Part shown: one piece after another, positions 46,501 through 56,441 of the stretch | Layout: the number at the start of each line of letters is the position of its first letter | Numbering within the stretch: the first letter of the stretch is position 1 | Assembly (NCBI GenBank): GCA_023525975.1 | Contig: CM042019.1 | Span: 79,544,344 to 79,608,343 of the forward strand | DNA from: Smallanthus sonchifolius | Taxonomy: Eukaryota; Streptophyta; Magnoliopsida; Asterales; Asteraceae | Direction of reading: 5' to 3' | DNA length: 64,000 bases | Notes under the pieces: model-generated | Seen by the model: the letters and a program-made list of their open reading frames with translations, nothing else | The model's database searches: none | Told to the model about the DNA's origin: nothing | Position numbers and translations under genes: made by a program

Positions 46501-48405
46501 GTCTCCATTGAGATTAATCATGCCCCTCACTTCAATTAAAATATATATACTTAACACCATCTATGCACATTTTAACATTTACTTATATATATATATATAT
46601 ATATGCGTGTGTGTGTGTATAAGTACGTATGTCTGTGTATGTATGTGTGTGTGTATCCATATAAAAATTCTATTCACTCAATCAGAGAATTATCATTTAG
46701 TTATTTCAAAGATCAAAAATAATAGGACATAGTTAACCATTAATATCAGTTAAACCATTGACATTTAGTTATCAACATTAGCACTATAAACTATTGATGT
46801 CTCTTGCCCTTGCAAATTCAAAGTGCCTTGTTGCTTCTTTAATTAAGAGGGCAATGTCATAAAATAGCAACGTACTTATCTCAATGTTTTTGGTCATCAA
46901 ACTTAGCAAAAGTGTAACATTTTCACCTTTTGTATGTCATAAAAAGGGTGAAACACTTTTATTAAGTTTAATTACCAAATTACGACATATCTATAATTAC
47001 CAATTTGGAGCATTGAGATATGTACTTTGCTGTTTATGACATTAGCTCAATATATTAATGGTCTTGCATATTTGATATTTTTCATATATATTGCCAAGCT
47101 TGCGGCATTGTGGCCAAATGGGAACATGGATAACCATGGAGTACGGAATGCAATTTGTAGTTCCAAAGAACGCCGAAGAACCTTGTCGCAAGAAAAGGTT
47201 CTTGTTTGTGATATAATCTATCTTTGTATCTATGCTATTTTACTTCTTTTTTCTTGTAATGCAACTTCTGTTATAAAGAACTAGAGTTCTGTTAACCCCA
47301 TGAAATTGCAATAAGCACCACCGTTTTGGTTTCTTATGAAAGAAGCAATGTTTCTTTGTTTGAAAAGTTTTTATGAATTCACAAGATAACTTCATTTTGT
47401 CCATATATTTTAAACCTTTTTTTAGATGTTTGATAAGAAAATATTAGAGTAAATTACAGAAAACAACCTTTATGTATACACCAAATTACACCTGTAACCT
47501 TGTGGAGTGGTGCAAGTGGTAAGCCTCATGACTCACAAGCTTGAGGTCTTGGGTTCTAGTCTCTCCACAAGGCCACCTACCCGGATTAGGCTGCGATTTA
47601 CCTTGTTCTGACCGGTTAGTAGGGTATTGGTCGGGGCCCAGGTGTTTACCGCGTAAGCAGGTACCCCCGGTTATCAAAAAAAAAGAAATTACACCTGTAG
47701 ACCTTAATCTTCACTAATTACGTTGGACACCCTTTATGTATATGGTTTGTATCAAATTATAACCTTTAGACTAACAGACGTTATATTTTTCAGTTAAATG
47801 ACCAATCTACCCTCCATTTTGGGATATTACCGATGGGAGGAAGATGATGGAGTTGGGCCCACAATACTTTTGGTTTTATTTTATTTTATTTTTATTTTAT
47901 ATTAGTACGGGTATTTTGGTCATTTAAAATAAACTAACTGAAAAATTTAACGTCTGTTAGTCTAAAGGTTATAATTTGATACAAACCATATACATAAAGG
48001 GTGTCCAACGTAATTAGTGAAGATTAAGGTCCGCGGGTGTAATCTGGTGTATACATAAATGTTGTTTTATGTAATTTAGTCAATATTATTTGCCATATAA
48101 TGAACCAGGTTAGGAACAAAATGGTATTTTGGGGATACAGTTTAGTGTTTGTTTGTTGAAAGTGTACTAGATAAAGAGGTTTGTATGGATTGAATGAGAA
48201 AGTATGTTTTAATCATGTTCAGGGCAAACGAAGAAAGACGACATCTACTGCAGGGTTGGATGAGGGAAATGCACCACCTGCTTTAACATTTCTGGATACT
48301 GCTGTCCCTGGCACACCTGAACTTAACCAGAATCTCAGTGCCCCAGCAAAGAGGTTCAGCCCACCATCAGCAGGCAAATTCAATATGTTTAGTGAAACCA
48401 CTTGA
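37539..48405 (+). CDS. UBN1-like: Ubinuclein-like histone-chaperone subunit gene, 11 exons, 425 codons
   Basis: Inferred exons: 37539-37706, 42506-42582, 42905-43094, 43667-43766, 44069-44166, 44272-44358, 44793-44909, 45423-45533, 45631-45678, 47099-47197, 48223-48405. All joins keep phase with no stop and all introns are GT-AG. Exon 1 carries FEIELRYGETTIVSW, the conserved N-terminal block of plant ubinuclein proteins. Exons 4-7 match the helical middle domain (SHGRISEELIMHLMSILGHW), and exons 8-10 the C-terminal block (ICDFYDIY, KFYIQ, LAALWPNGNMDNHGVR). In plants and animals ubinuclein binds HIRA and helps deposit histone H3.3 in the nucleus. The Hpc2-related domain expected between exons 1 and 2 is not found, and the product is much shorter than usual for the family (roughly 700 or more residues). 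It could be a lineage-specific short paralogue or a decaying copy. Confidence 0.8.
39112..42253 (+). mobile_element. Non-autonomous LTR retrotransposon in intron 1
   Basis: LTRs are 39112-39341 and 42031-42253 (about 230 bases, roughly 90 percent alike). The primer site TGGTATCAAAGC is at 39343-39354, the purine tract TCGGAGGGGT at 42021-42030, and the duplication TTCAT is perfect (39107-39111, 42254-42258). The 2.7-kb interior has no gag, RT or integrase motif that I recognise. Short open pieces at 39669-40154, 40115-40486, 40399-40755 and 40679-41047 overlap in different frames. It lies in the sense direction of the gene and must be spliced out with intron 1. Confidence 0.88.
39669..40755 (+). 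pseudogene. Broken unrecognised ORF inside the intron-1 LTR element
   Basis: Overlapping open pieces shift frame near 40130 and 40440. The first piece has NMTHFCGYLPNYSKPSTD and a Lys-rich helical tail. The last has a twice-repeated MWHKWK(S/A)K unit at 40550-40650, from a local duplication of about 80 bases. No catalytic motif of gag or pol is present. It may be a decayed gag or captured sequence. Confidence 0.4.
46603..46656. repeat. TG/TA-rich microsatellite in intron 9
   Basis: A (TA)n run followed by GTGTGTGTGTGTAT and a second TGTATGTATGTGTGTG block. Confidence 0.8.
46854..47042. mobile_element. Small foldback MITE in intron 9
   Basis: The left arm ATGTCATAAAATAGCAACG and the right arm (reverse complement ATGTCATAAACAGCAAAG) pair over about 75 bases each around a short centre. 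It ends 56 bases before exon 10, next to a weak, purine-containing acceptor (ATATTGCCAAG). I could not identify a clear target duplication. Confidence 0.65.
47447..48081. mobile_element. Long-TIR foldback element in intron 10, split by a SINE
   Basis: Arms of about 150-180 bases pair inversely: GTAAATTACAGAAAACAACC at the left and its near reverse complement at the right, continuing through the TAGACTAACAGACGTTA blocks. The flanking repeat AATATTA (47440-47446, 48082-48088) is a seven-base candidate duplication. Without the SINE it is about 430 bases. Long arms resemble Mutator-like or foldback MITEs, but the duplication length does not settle the superfamily. Confidence 0.78.
47497..47685 (+). 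mobile_element. tRNA-derived SINE, 189 bp, with 14-bp target duplication
   Basis: A box A-like TGGTGCAAGTGGTAAG and a box B-like GGTTCTAGTCT near 47556 mark a pol III promoter. The body ends in an A-rich tail (ATCAAAAAAAAAG). The perfect 14-base duplication AAATTACACCTGTA (47483-47496, 47686-47699) shows target-primed insertion into the left arm of the foldback element. Confidence 0.88.
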
Positions 48406-49079
48406 AATAACCGATAAATATGATACTCTTCAAAGGGTGTTTGTGTACACGTGCTCCTGCTTGGCTCGCAAGAACAACAGAATGGTACATAGGTGTTGCA
48501 TTCCGACTGCGACCCGTTGGTTTTGAAGATGGATTTTGACACATTTGTTCGAAAAGCTAGAAATGGTTCCATGATGCATGCTAAAGATTCTGTTGGAAGT
48601 CTGGTAGTGGTTATGTCAGCAATTGCTGATTTGTGTATGAGAATATCCTTCAAATCGTGTACAAATGTTGTGAAATCAATGTCCCCAAAGATGATAACTT
48701 TAAGCCTGAATAAAGAACAAGAACTAATAACAAAATGGATACATGTCCTCCCTGTTCTCGTCAGAAAGACAAAATGAGTATCGATTCTTCAAAATACATT
48801 GATTAAGATTTCTAAATCATAGTTTAGACAATACTAAAAAGATTTTAAAAATCGATATTATGAAAAAGATAGATATGAAGATTTTTTAGTCTTTCACTAT
48901 TCTAGATGTCAAAATCTGACAATATTGTTTCATAAAAAAACAAAAATGGTATTTACTATGCCATTAAAGTTCAAGACAAAGATATCGTGGCAAGGACCTA
49001 TAAATAAGCCGTAAAGTCTAAGTTCCAATGAAAAAGTCTAGCATAAATTGAAGAAGACAAACAAAGTTGGTGACAACGT
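48406..49079 (+). other. 3' untranslated and downstream region of the ubinuclein-like gene
   Basis: An AATAAA-like signal (GAATAAAG near 48709) lies about 305 bases after the stop codon and could direct polyadenylation. A 94-codon open frame at 48493-48777 has no recognisable domain and I treat it as chance. No other gene is seen. Confidence 0.45.
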
Positions 49080-49600
49080 TGTGACATCCCTGATTTTTAT
49101 GCCTGAATTCTAAAACTTGTTGACTCTATGTTGATCATATGTCTAATTCTTGTGCCTCATACCACTTATGATATCTTTCATTTCAAACTTCTGAGTCTGG
49201 CCTAAAAGCGACATTCTATTGCGCTTTAGAACGACTTATTCTATTTTAATTCTATCTGATTCTTGTATTTGCCACTTGTAGTAACTTTGGATGCCCTAAA
49301 CTCATACTTAATCAAAACAATTCAAGTTTGTAACTTCGTTTGACTAAAATAAAATTTCAAGTGTAAAAGTTACGCATACGTAAATTTCAGGGTTTCTTTT
49401 GTAAACGTCTTCGAAGTTAATTTTTGTAAATTCAATTATATATTATTATTATTATTATAATTTCCATATATATATATATATATTATTTAATTTACTTAAA
49501 CCATTAAAGATCTCTGCCATCAGATTTTGTCAAATCGGTGGTAGACCAATTACACTAAATGGGCTGCATGGGGGCGGCATAAAGCAGAAGCCTCCTGATT
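49080..49600 (+). repeat. Possible truncated Gypsy LTR start
   Basis: TGTGACATCCCTGATTTTT at 49080 looks like the first bases of a Gypsy-type LTR. No matching end, primer site or duplication is found, and the sequence fades into AT-rich DNA before the Athila-type region. Confidence 0.35.
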
Positions 49601-50970
49601 AGGTTTGTTTCTCGGGTTACACTATAAGTTGGTTTTATTTTAAGTCTGTTTGATAATGTTTGGGTTTGCTGTGACATTTATTTTTGCAGGTATAGATCAA
49701 ACCGTCCGTACTCAATCTCCATTCGGGCGGAGATGATTTAAATATTGTGTAAAGGGAATCCGACAGAGTGTTTGTGCAAGCCGCGAATGGAATGCTATAC
49801 GGTTGCCCAAGTGGAAGAACGAAGTTGCACATAATCATGTTATCATTACCAGCTAAATTGTTTCCACTTTACTAATTTTTTTATTTTTGAGTCTTTATTT
49901 TTATTTTTTGTTGTTTCTTAGTTCACATTGAGGACAATGTGTCGTTCAAGTGTGGGGATGGGAAACGTCTTGAGTCTAGTTTAGTTAGGTTTGTTTTTCT
50001 TTTATAAAAAGTCAAAAATACAAAAAAAATTTCAAAAATGTCCTTTTAATTAGAGTTTTTGCAAGCAAAATGGAAGATGATAGGTATAACTACAAATGCT
50101 TTTGTGAGTTTAAATGAAATAATGATAGAAAACGCGTATAATCTGTGATGTTTTGGTAGACCCAGCCGATTTGAAAGCTTAAATATCCTGTGCGTGTGGA
50201 TTAGGATAATTAATTGAACTTAAATCTTTAAATCTTATGGGTATTCATCTTAGGGTGTCAGTGAAACTGAAACTGAAACTGACAGGGTGATAGGTACCAT
50301 GTTAAGCTAGAATTTAGAGGTTTTTGAAATTTTCTTGGCACACCACTCTCTTTTTATGAAAATAAATCCGAGTTTGGTAGCGCCCACATCCATATATTCC
50401 ATAATTCATGAGTAATTGATTAGAATACCGAGTTTTTCTTATGTGTTACCCTCCGGGATGGCCACTTGGAGAAAACACCCCTAAGTGATTCTTATGTGTT
50501 TAAATTGATATGACTTAGTCTATGTGTTACCTTCCGGGATAGCGACTTGGTTGAAACGCCTCTAGACGAAAGTTAATTTGCTGGAATTAATGCTCATTAT
50601 CATACCATTTATTCCATTCTTTCATTTGAATTTCTAAAACCTATGAATCTTAGTTTAACGTGGTGGGAGAAATCTATACGGTTTAACCCGTGCCTAAACA
50701 TGACCGTGAGACGAGATTAGGTGGATCTGTAGCTTTTGAGTGTGAGACCTATAGATAGATTGATACGCTTGGTAATACAGATTTAGAACACAAACAGGGG
50801 CTTGATAGTTGGTGTTGGGTTTAATCGGACAGAAATATCAATTGTTGCATTTTAACGCGTAATTATATATGTGCTAATGAAATTCTAAGATTGTTAAAGT
50901 ATGCTTCCAGTTGTGATTCCATTGTAGAGATCTTTTTCGAGGACGAAAAAAGGTTAAGTGTGGATATGTT
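49601..50970 (+). mobile_element. Athila-type internal 3' region
   Basis: It contains the GAGGACAATGTGTCGTTCAAG block followed by a purine run (TGTGGGGATGGG), two copies of a TGTTACC(C/T)TCCGGGAT(G/A)GC sequence (50442, 50524) and TTCGAGGACGAAAAAAGG just before the LTR. These are usual between pol and the 3' LTR of Athila-like elements. No coding region survives. Confidence 0.6.
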
Positions 50971-51185
50971 TGATGTGTTGCAAAGCACACCTCTTATTCC
51001 TATGTATTTCGTGTCGTTTTTGTATAGTTTCAGAGTCATTTAGAGTCGATTATAGTTAGCACTGAGTTACGTCTTGTTTTGTAGGTAATCGGGTCACTTT
51101 GGAGCTTAAACGAGCAAGGTATGCGAGGGCACGAGCAAACGAGGCCAAACGAGAAAATAAGGAGACTTTCTGTGATGGTGACTGC

Positions 51186-51315
51186 CTCGTGGTACGCGAG
51201 CCATGAAGGGTTCCCCCTCAAGGTACGCGAGGGGTGTGTTTTCGAAAAACTTGCGCGTGAAGCCTGTCTTTCGCGGTACGCGAGGGACTTACTCCCTGGG
51301 CCTCGTGGTACACAG
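51186..51315. repeat. Four CTCGCGGTACGCGAG-like motifs in the Athila LTR
   Basis: Copies are CTCGTGGTACGCGAG (51186), CTCAAGGTACGCGAG (51217), TTCGCGGTACGCGAG (51270) and CTCGTGGTACACAGG (51302). They are the reverse-strand form of the palindrome in the Gypsy LTRs at 13484 and 20768, with decay mainly in one arm. Confidence 0.8.
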
Positions 51316-51351
51316 GAGAACCTAGTTACAGGTATTTTCACCTATTTTTAA

Positions 51352-51362
51352 GGTATAAAAGG
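51352..51362 (+). promoter_or_regulatory. TATA box of the Athila LTR
   Basis: GGTATAAAAGG, 36 bases after the last palindrome; compare CCTATAAAAGG in the minus-strand Gypsy LTRs. Confidence 0.7.
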
Positions 51363-52648
51363 TTTAGATCGATTCTAGGGTTTTGAAGTCGATTCCAGAC
51401 GTAAAGTTGAGAGATTTTTGGTGATTCCAAGTGGGAGAAAGCTTCTAAGATCAATTGGAAGTGGTGATTGAAGTTGGAAATCATAGATCAGGTCGTTCTC
51501 GTCTTCCGGTTCTTGTTATCTTTCTTTGTTCTACTTTTCCAGATTTGAAACCATGAATTCTTTGTTTGATTCTTCTATTTTGATGTTATTAGACGTGATG
51601 ATTGGCTAGACTTTCATAGCTACCTAGATTTTGATGATTATGTGTTGTTAATTGGTTTTCTTTTCGATTCCGGTTTCTTGCTGATGGATTAATATTAAAG
51701 TAAAGAACTTGGTTTTTGTTTGATTGGATATATATGCATATTTAATCTTGATTTATGATCTGTTGAATGTTCCATATGCTGCTTTGTGAATGTCTTTCAT
51801 GTATGGTCGCATATTAGATCGCTAGCTGTGTGCATGTGATTAGTTTATGGTTTACTACATTTTATCCATAGGAACATCGATTGAGAGTTTATTAGGGTTG
51901 AGTATTCTGCCTACTTTAATATCTGAAAGGTGCGAAATTGTCGGGTAATCTTTGGTGTTAGGGTTTTTATGTTGACTGCTCTAAAAGGAGGGTTTCCTAG
52001 GTTTCTTTAGCATTATTGTTATTCCATGTCTTGTCAAGTGAATCCAGGTTACTCCTTGCACTGAAAGGTGTATTGAGATAGTGAGACTGAGAGGTAATCT
52101 GTCTAGCGAGTACTTTAGTGTTGTTGGAGATAACTGAGAGGTGATCCGACTAACTGATGAGTTTCACACGTCCCTTAGGTTTCCTTTTTGGTCACACCCA
52201 GAGAATGACCTGGGATCCACTAGGTTGTCTAAGTGTGTCATATTATAAGAGCCCAGTTTCATCATAGTTTCCGTATCCGAGAGATTTCCAAGGTACATGC
52301 ATAGGATTCAGAGTCTAGGTAGTGCTTTCCGTATTTGTGAGTTGTCTAAAGTATTTTGCTTTATATTTGGCGTCGATAGTTAGGAGTTCATTAGCTATAG
52401 TTCACAACACAAATTCCCCCCCAATACATTTCAGTTTAGTTAGTTGAGTCAGAGTCTAGATAAAGTTGTCGCTAGTGTCTCGTGGGTTCGATATCCGGAC
52501 TTCATTTGACTTTGCTACATTGGTCGGTACACTTGCCGGTTGTGTGGTCTAGTATTAGGTTGAGTCTAGATTTATAAATTTAAAGCTAAAGTGTCTATGT
52601 TAGGTTTTTATATTAGTTTTTATAGACCGTCCAACACACATCAAGTTT

Positions 52649-52667
52649 TTGGCGTCGTTGCCGGGGA
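52649..52667 (+). other. Athila-type primer-binding site
   Basis: TGGCGTCGTTGCCGGGGA matches the TGGCGCCGTTGCCGGGGA site used by Athila-like elements except for one base. Confidence 0.8.
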
Positions 52668-52906
52668 CACTTAGGCGATAGCGTATCTAACTTTGATTAA
52701 ACTTAAATGATTATTTGGTCTTATTTGTGTCTTGAGTCGTAGAGTGTCTAGTGTCCATGTCTTTTCTTTGTTTTTAGCGAGTCATTGTAATTTTTTGTTT
52801 ATTTGCTTAGTTTAGTATTTTTTTTCTTATTTATTTTCTTATTTTTATTTATTTCTATCCGGTGCCTGTGATCCTTTTTGTTTGAGTGTCCTTTGCAGGG
52901 ATTTAT

Positions 52907-53258
52907 ATGGCGCATTATTACGAGAAGGGCTACCAAAGACGTTATTATGCTCAAGAGGATCAATACGGGAATGTGTGGTGCGAGGTCTGTGGAAGTCCCC
53001 ATTACACTCAGAATTGCCCTAATTCATCGGGGTACTCCACGGACTATTATGGTGATCAGTATCCGCAAACCCTACCCTATGAGGGATATAGAACTCGAGA
53101 GGAGTTGAATGCCTGGTGCAAAGAGGCAAATGAGTAGTATGAGCAAGAGATCTAGGAAAAAATCACTCGCATTGCATCACAAAAGTTGACAAATATAGAG
53201 TGTGTGGTTTATGATCATGAAGGGAACGAAATTAGGACTGAAACTACATCGGGGGAGT
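52907..53258 (+). pseudogene. Athila gag N-terminus, truncated and broken
   Basis: The ATG at 52907 follows an acceptor-like TTTGCAG. The open part (to the TAG at 53135-53137) is Tyr/Gln-rich and has a short zinc knuckle CEVCGSPHYTQNC (CX2CX3HX4C). Two stops follow within 20 codons, and the LTR at 53259 cuts the rest away. Confidence 0.6.
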
Positions 53259-54800
53259 TATGACACTTGCAAAATTCCCGAATCTAAAACCTAATTGTTG
53301 GGATAAACCCAACTAGGCCCAATAGGAAATTCAAGCCCATTTGTGACAACCGACAAAATCCAGTAATTATCCGTACGTACGTTAAACGCGTTTATGATTC
53401 GTACTTTCATATTACACTTAATTATCATTAATTAGGTCATTCCATGTCTTGAAAAGCCATTAGTTCGTATATTTGGTATTGGTAGTTTCAAAAATTGCCG
53501 CTATGAACGCGCGAGTTAACTCGACGAAAGTGATCGTTAGTGATAGAATTAGTGTCCTGCTCAATGTCCAAAGACCCATAGTACACAATATTATATTTAT
53601 ACGCTAAATTTTAATATTTAAGTTCAAATTGCATAAAATAATCCATGACGGAATAATTTCAAGATTTTACCGTTTAACGTCGTTTTTTAATCGTGCTTGC
53701 GTACTATTAAGCGTGTCTATGACTTTTTAATTATATAATTAGACATTTTCAACAAACTAGTTAACCCTCTATTTAAATAAAATAAAGAACATTAAAAGGA
53801 ACTAAATTACTGTTTCGAGCCTTAACTGAGATTTAACGAGCTAATGACCGGTTTAATTACATAATCTTCCTACCTAGTTACCTAATCATCCAAACCACCC
53901 CCCATGAACCCATTTCTCGGCTGAAACTAGTGGGCCACCCCACACCATAATTTTTCTTCTTTTCCTTTGATTTGTTTAATCCAAAGATCATACTCTTTCA
54001 CTTCAAGTTCCATCCCCAAGATCTATAATAGCATAACACACTTTTCACTTTTTCATTCACTCAAAGACCAAATCACACTCAACCTTCTTTTTTCCCTCTC
54101 TTCTTACGGCACTACTCTCCAACACACAAATCTCCATTGTTTCAATTATTGTTCAAGAATTCAAATGTTTAAGGTGATTTTCAAGTGGGTGTAACAAGAT
54201 TTAAGACTTGGAACTCTCCTTCTCATCATCTTTACTCATTTTTTCCTTTATTGTATGTTAAAAACCTCCCTATTTTCTTAAAATTTCTAGATGCATGAAG
54301 TTAGTCCATTCATGAGAACTTTCACCTTAAAGCTAGTTTATTATGAAATTTGAAACATGGATGCATCTAGTAAACATGATTTTTCTTTTAAAAATTTATA
54401 ATCACTAGTTAAGAACTTATATAAAAACTTTTATATAAAAATAAACTCTTTAAAACTACAAGTTTCTTTAAAAGAAAAACTATAAAAAAGGAAGTTGTTA
54501 AAAGTAACGGATCTATGGTTTTAATCTAGTGTATCTTTTAAAAAGTGTCATACTTCATAAAATGTATAAAGAGTTTGTATAAAGCTTATTTATAAAAATT
54601 TACATGTCTTCTTAAAAAGGAAAAAAAAGCTACAAAAATGAGTAGTTGATGATACATGTCTTTTTTTTATTATTATGATTTATATGTTTATTTAGTGACT
54701 TGAACCTTTGACACATTTGAACCTTTTTGGGATGATTTGAACCACATGGACATTTGGACTTTTGGCATATTTAGTGGTCATAATACTAAATATGGGCTAG

Positions 54801-54849
<49 letters not shown>

Positions 54850-55058
54850 GAGACTTAATAAAAATTGAATATATATTTTACTAGTAATATTAGTAAATAA
54901 TATTAGCTTATCGTACTTAAAAGACTTTAAAATTTAAGGAAAGTAAAATTTGATAAAAAAAATATATATAAAACTTTAATAATGAAAACATATTTTTTGT
55001 TTAAAAAGATATCTTTAAAAACACTAGTTAAAATGTTGCACAATTCATTCATAAAAGG

Positions 55059-55089
<31 letters not shown>

Positions 55090-55160
55090 AGTTTAGACTT
55101 TCGAAATGAAAAATAGGTTAGTTTATATAAAACATAAAACTAGAAACCGTTTTATGACGT

Positions 55161-55206
<46 letters not shown>

Positions 55207-56441
55207 GTTGTCGTATATATATATAATTCGTTTAACCGAGTATGTTAGTTATTTCTAAAAGAGAATCCGATAACGAGTTACGAGAATTGTGTCATTTATG
55301 ATTATATACTTTATAAATATATATTTTCGTAATATTCGAAGACATAATCACCAACGGTTCGTCAAGTCACACGTTCAATCACAAATAGTTTTCCAAACGA
55401 GTCTAGCTAGTTGGGTGAACGTTTTGTTACCAACATGATTGCTAGGGTATTTCTTTACACCTTAAGGTGCCTTTGTTGTATTAGGGCATGGATAGGTCGG
55501 TGTTCATTTCACATTTAGGCTTGTCCTGACATTTCCTTAGACATTTTTTTGGTGAGTTTCACGGCCCTTTTTTACTGTTTTTTATATTTAGGGGAAAACA
55601 TGTTAAATTCAAATGGTATGATAACTAGAAAACGAGAAATAAGCATCTGATTCCATTGTGTCCATGAGTTACACCTAAAAGTCCTCGGTATTTCAAACTA
55701 TAACCATTTGCTATGGACTTAGCCGTAGATCGATATGAATAGTACTATTTGGGTTGACATCCCCAATCATGGCTAGTCGCGCTAACCACGACTAGCAGGG
55801 TCAAATGATTGCATATTAGGTCTTGTTGTTCTCATTGTTTAAAGGTACAATGGGCTGGGGTAAAATTCGAGAATTCGTTAAAGGTTTGGTTATAGGCTTG
55901 TGCATCACGTAATTCGTTTGTGCTAGCTACACATCGATGAATCAACCGCTAACTTGTTTTGTTTATCATATGCAAAAAGTAAATTTTGAACAAAAGGGTT
56001 TTGCCAATGGTATACGTACCAATGGTTTTGCTAGTCAATTTCGAGTAAAGGGTTTTGCCAATGGTTTTGCCAGTAAATTTCAAGAAAATATTTTGCCAAT
56101 AGTACCCATACAAACAGTTTTGTCAATCAATTTCGTGCAAATGGTTCTGCCGAAGGATTTCGTATAAACGATTTCGTTCAAATGGTTTTGCCGATTGTAT
56201 TCATTTAAAACCTGTGAACTCACCAACATTACGTTGACATTTTCAAGCATGTTTTTCAGGTAATACATACGACACGGTTGGAATAGGTAAAACATTTGTA
56301 TTAATCCCTTAGAAGATGAAGACAAGCTGTTCGGCATATTTAGAAGTCTTTATTTAGCTTCCGTTGTTGTGTAAAGTTACTAATCGTTACAACCCTAATT
56401 TATTTATTTATTTATTAAGTGAATAAATTTAGGGTGTTACA
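53259..56441 (+). repeat. First LTR of the tandem element (3183 bp)
   Basis: It ends GGGTGTTACA before the primer site. It contains long (TA)n runs (54803-54842, 55068-55089, 55164-55202), a donor-like GTGAGTTTCACG (55552), an array of TGGTTTTGCCAAT-like units (55998-56195) and an acceptor-like GTTTTTCAG (56259). About 270 bases present in the second LTR (near 62320-62590) are missing at about 55210. Confidence 0.85.
55998..56195 (+). repeat. Degenerate TGGTTTTGCCA(A/G)T repeats, first LTR
   Basis: About nine units of 18-24 bases alternate a TTTTGCCAATGG-type core with CAATTTCG / AAATTTCAAG cores. The block lies inside the putative LTR intron, shortly before the acceptor. Confidence 0.7.

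Larger units (their letters stand above)
50971..52643 (+). repeat. Athila-type LTR (1673 bp) flanked by internal sequence on both sides
   Basis: It begins TGATGTGTTG and ends CAACACACATCA, with terminal inverted similarity. On the left it is preceded by a 3' internal region, and on the right it is followed at once by a primer site. It carries four palindromes related to CTCGCGGTACGCGAG (51186-51315) and a TATA box (51352-51362). Confidence 0.75.

Noticed and set aside
48493..48777. 94-codon ORF after the ubinuclein-like stop codon
   Set aside because: No domain; it lies in the probable 3' untranslated region and overlaps the polyadenylation-like signal.
51036..51351. Overlapping ORFs on both strands at the Athila palindromes
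   Set aside because: GC-rich palindromic LTR promoter sequence opens both strands; no homologue or coding style.
53967..54194. 75-codon ORF kept in both large LTRs (also 61070-61297)
   Set aside because: Low-complexity Ser/Leu/Phe composition in the LTR leader; retained by shared descent, with no domain and no selection evidence.
54803..55202. Long (TA)n stretches as a possible origin or matrix attachment site
   Set aside because: Plain microsatellites duplicated in both LTRs; nothing further supports a functional site.
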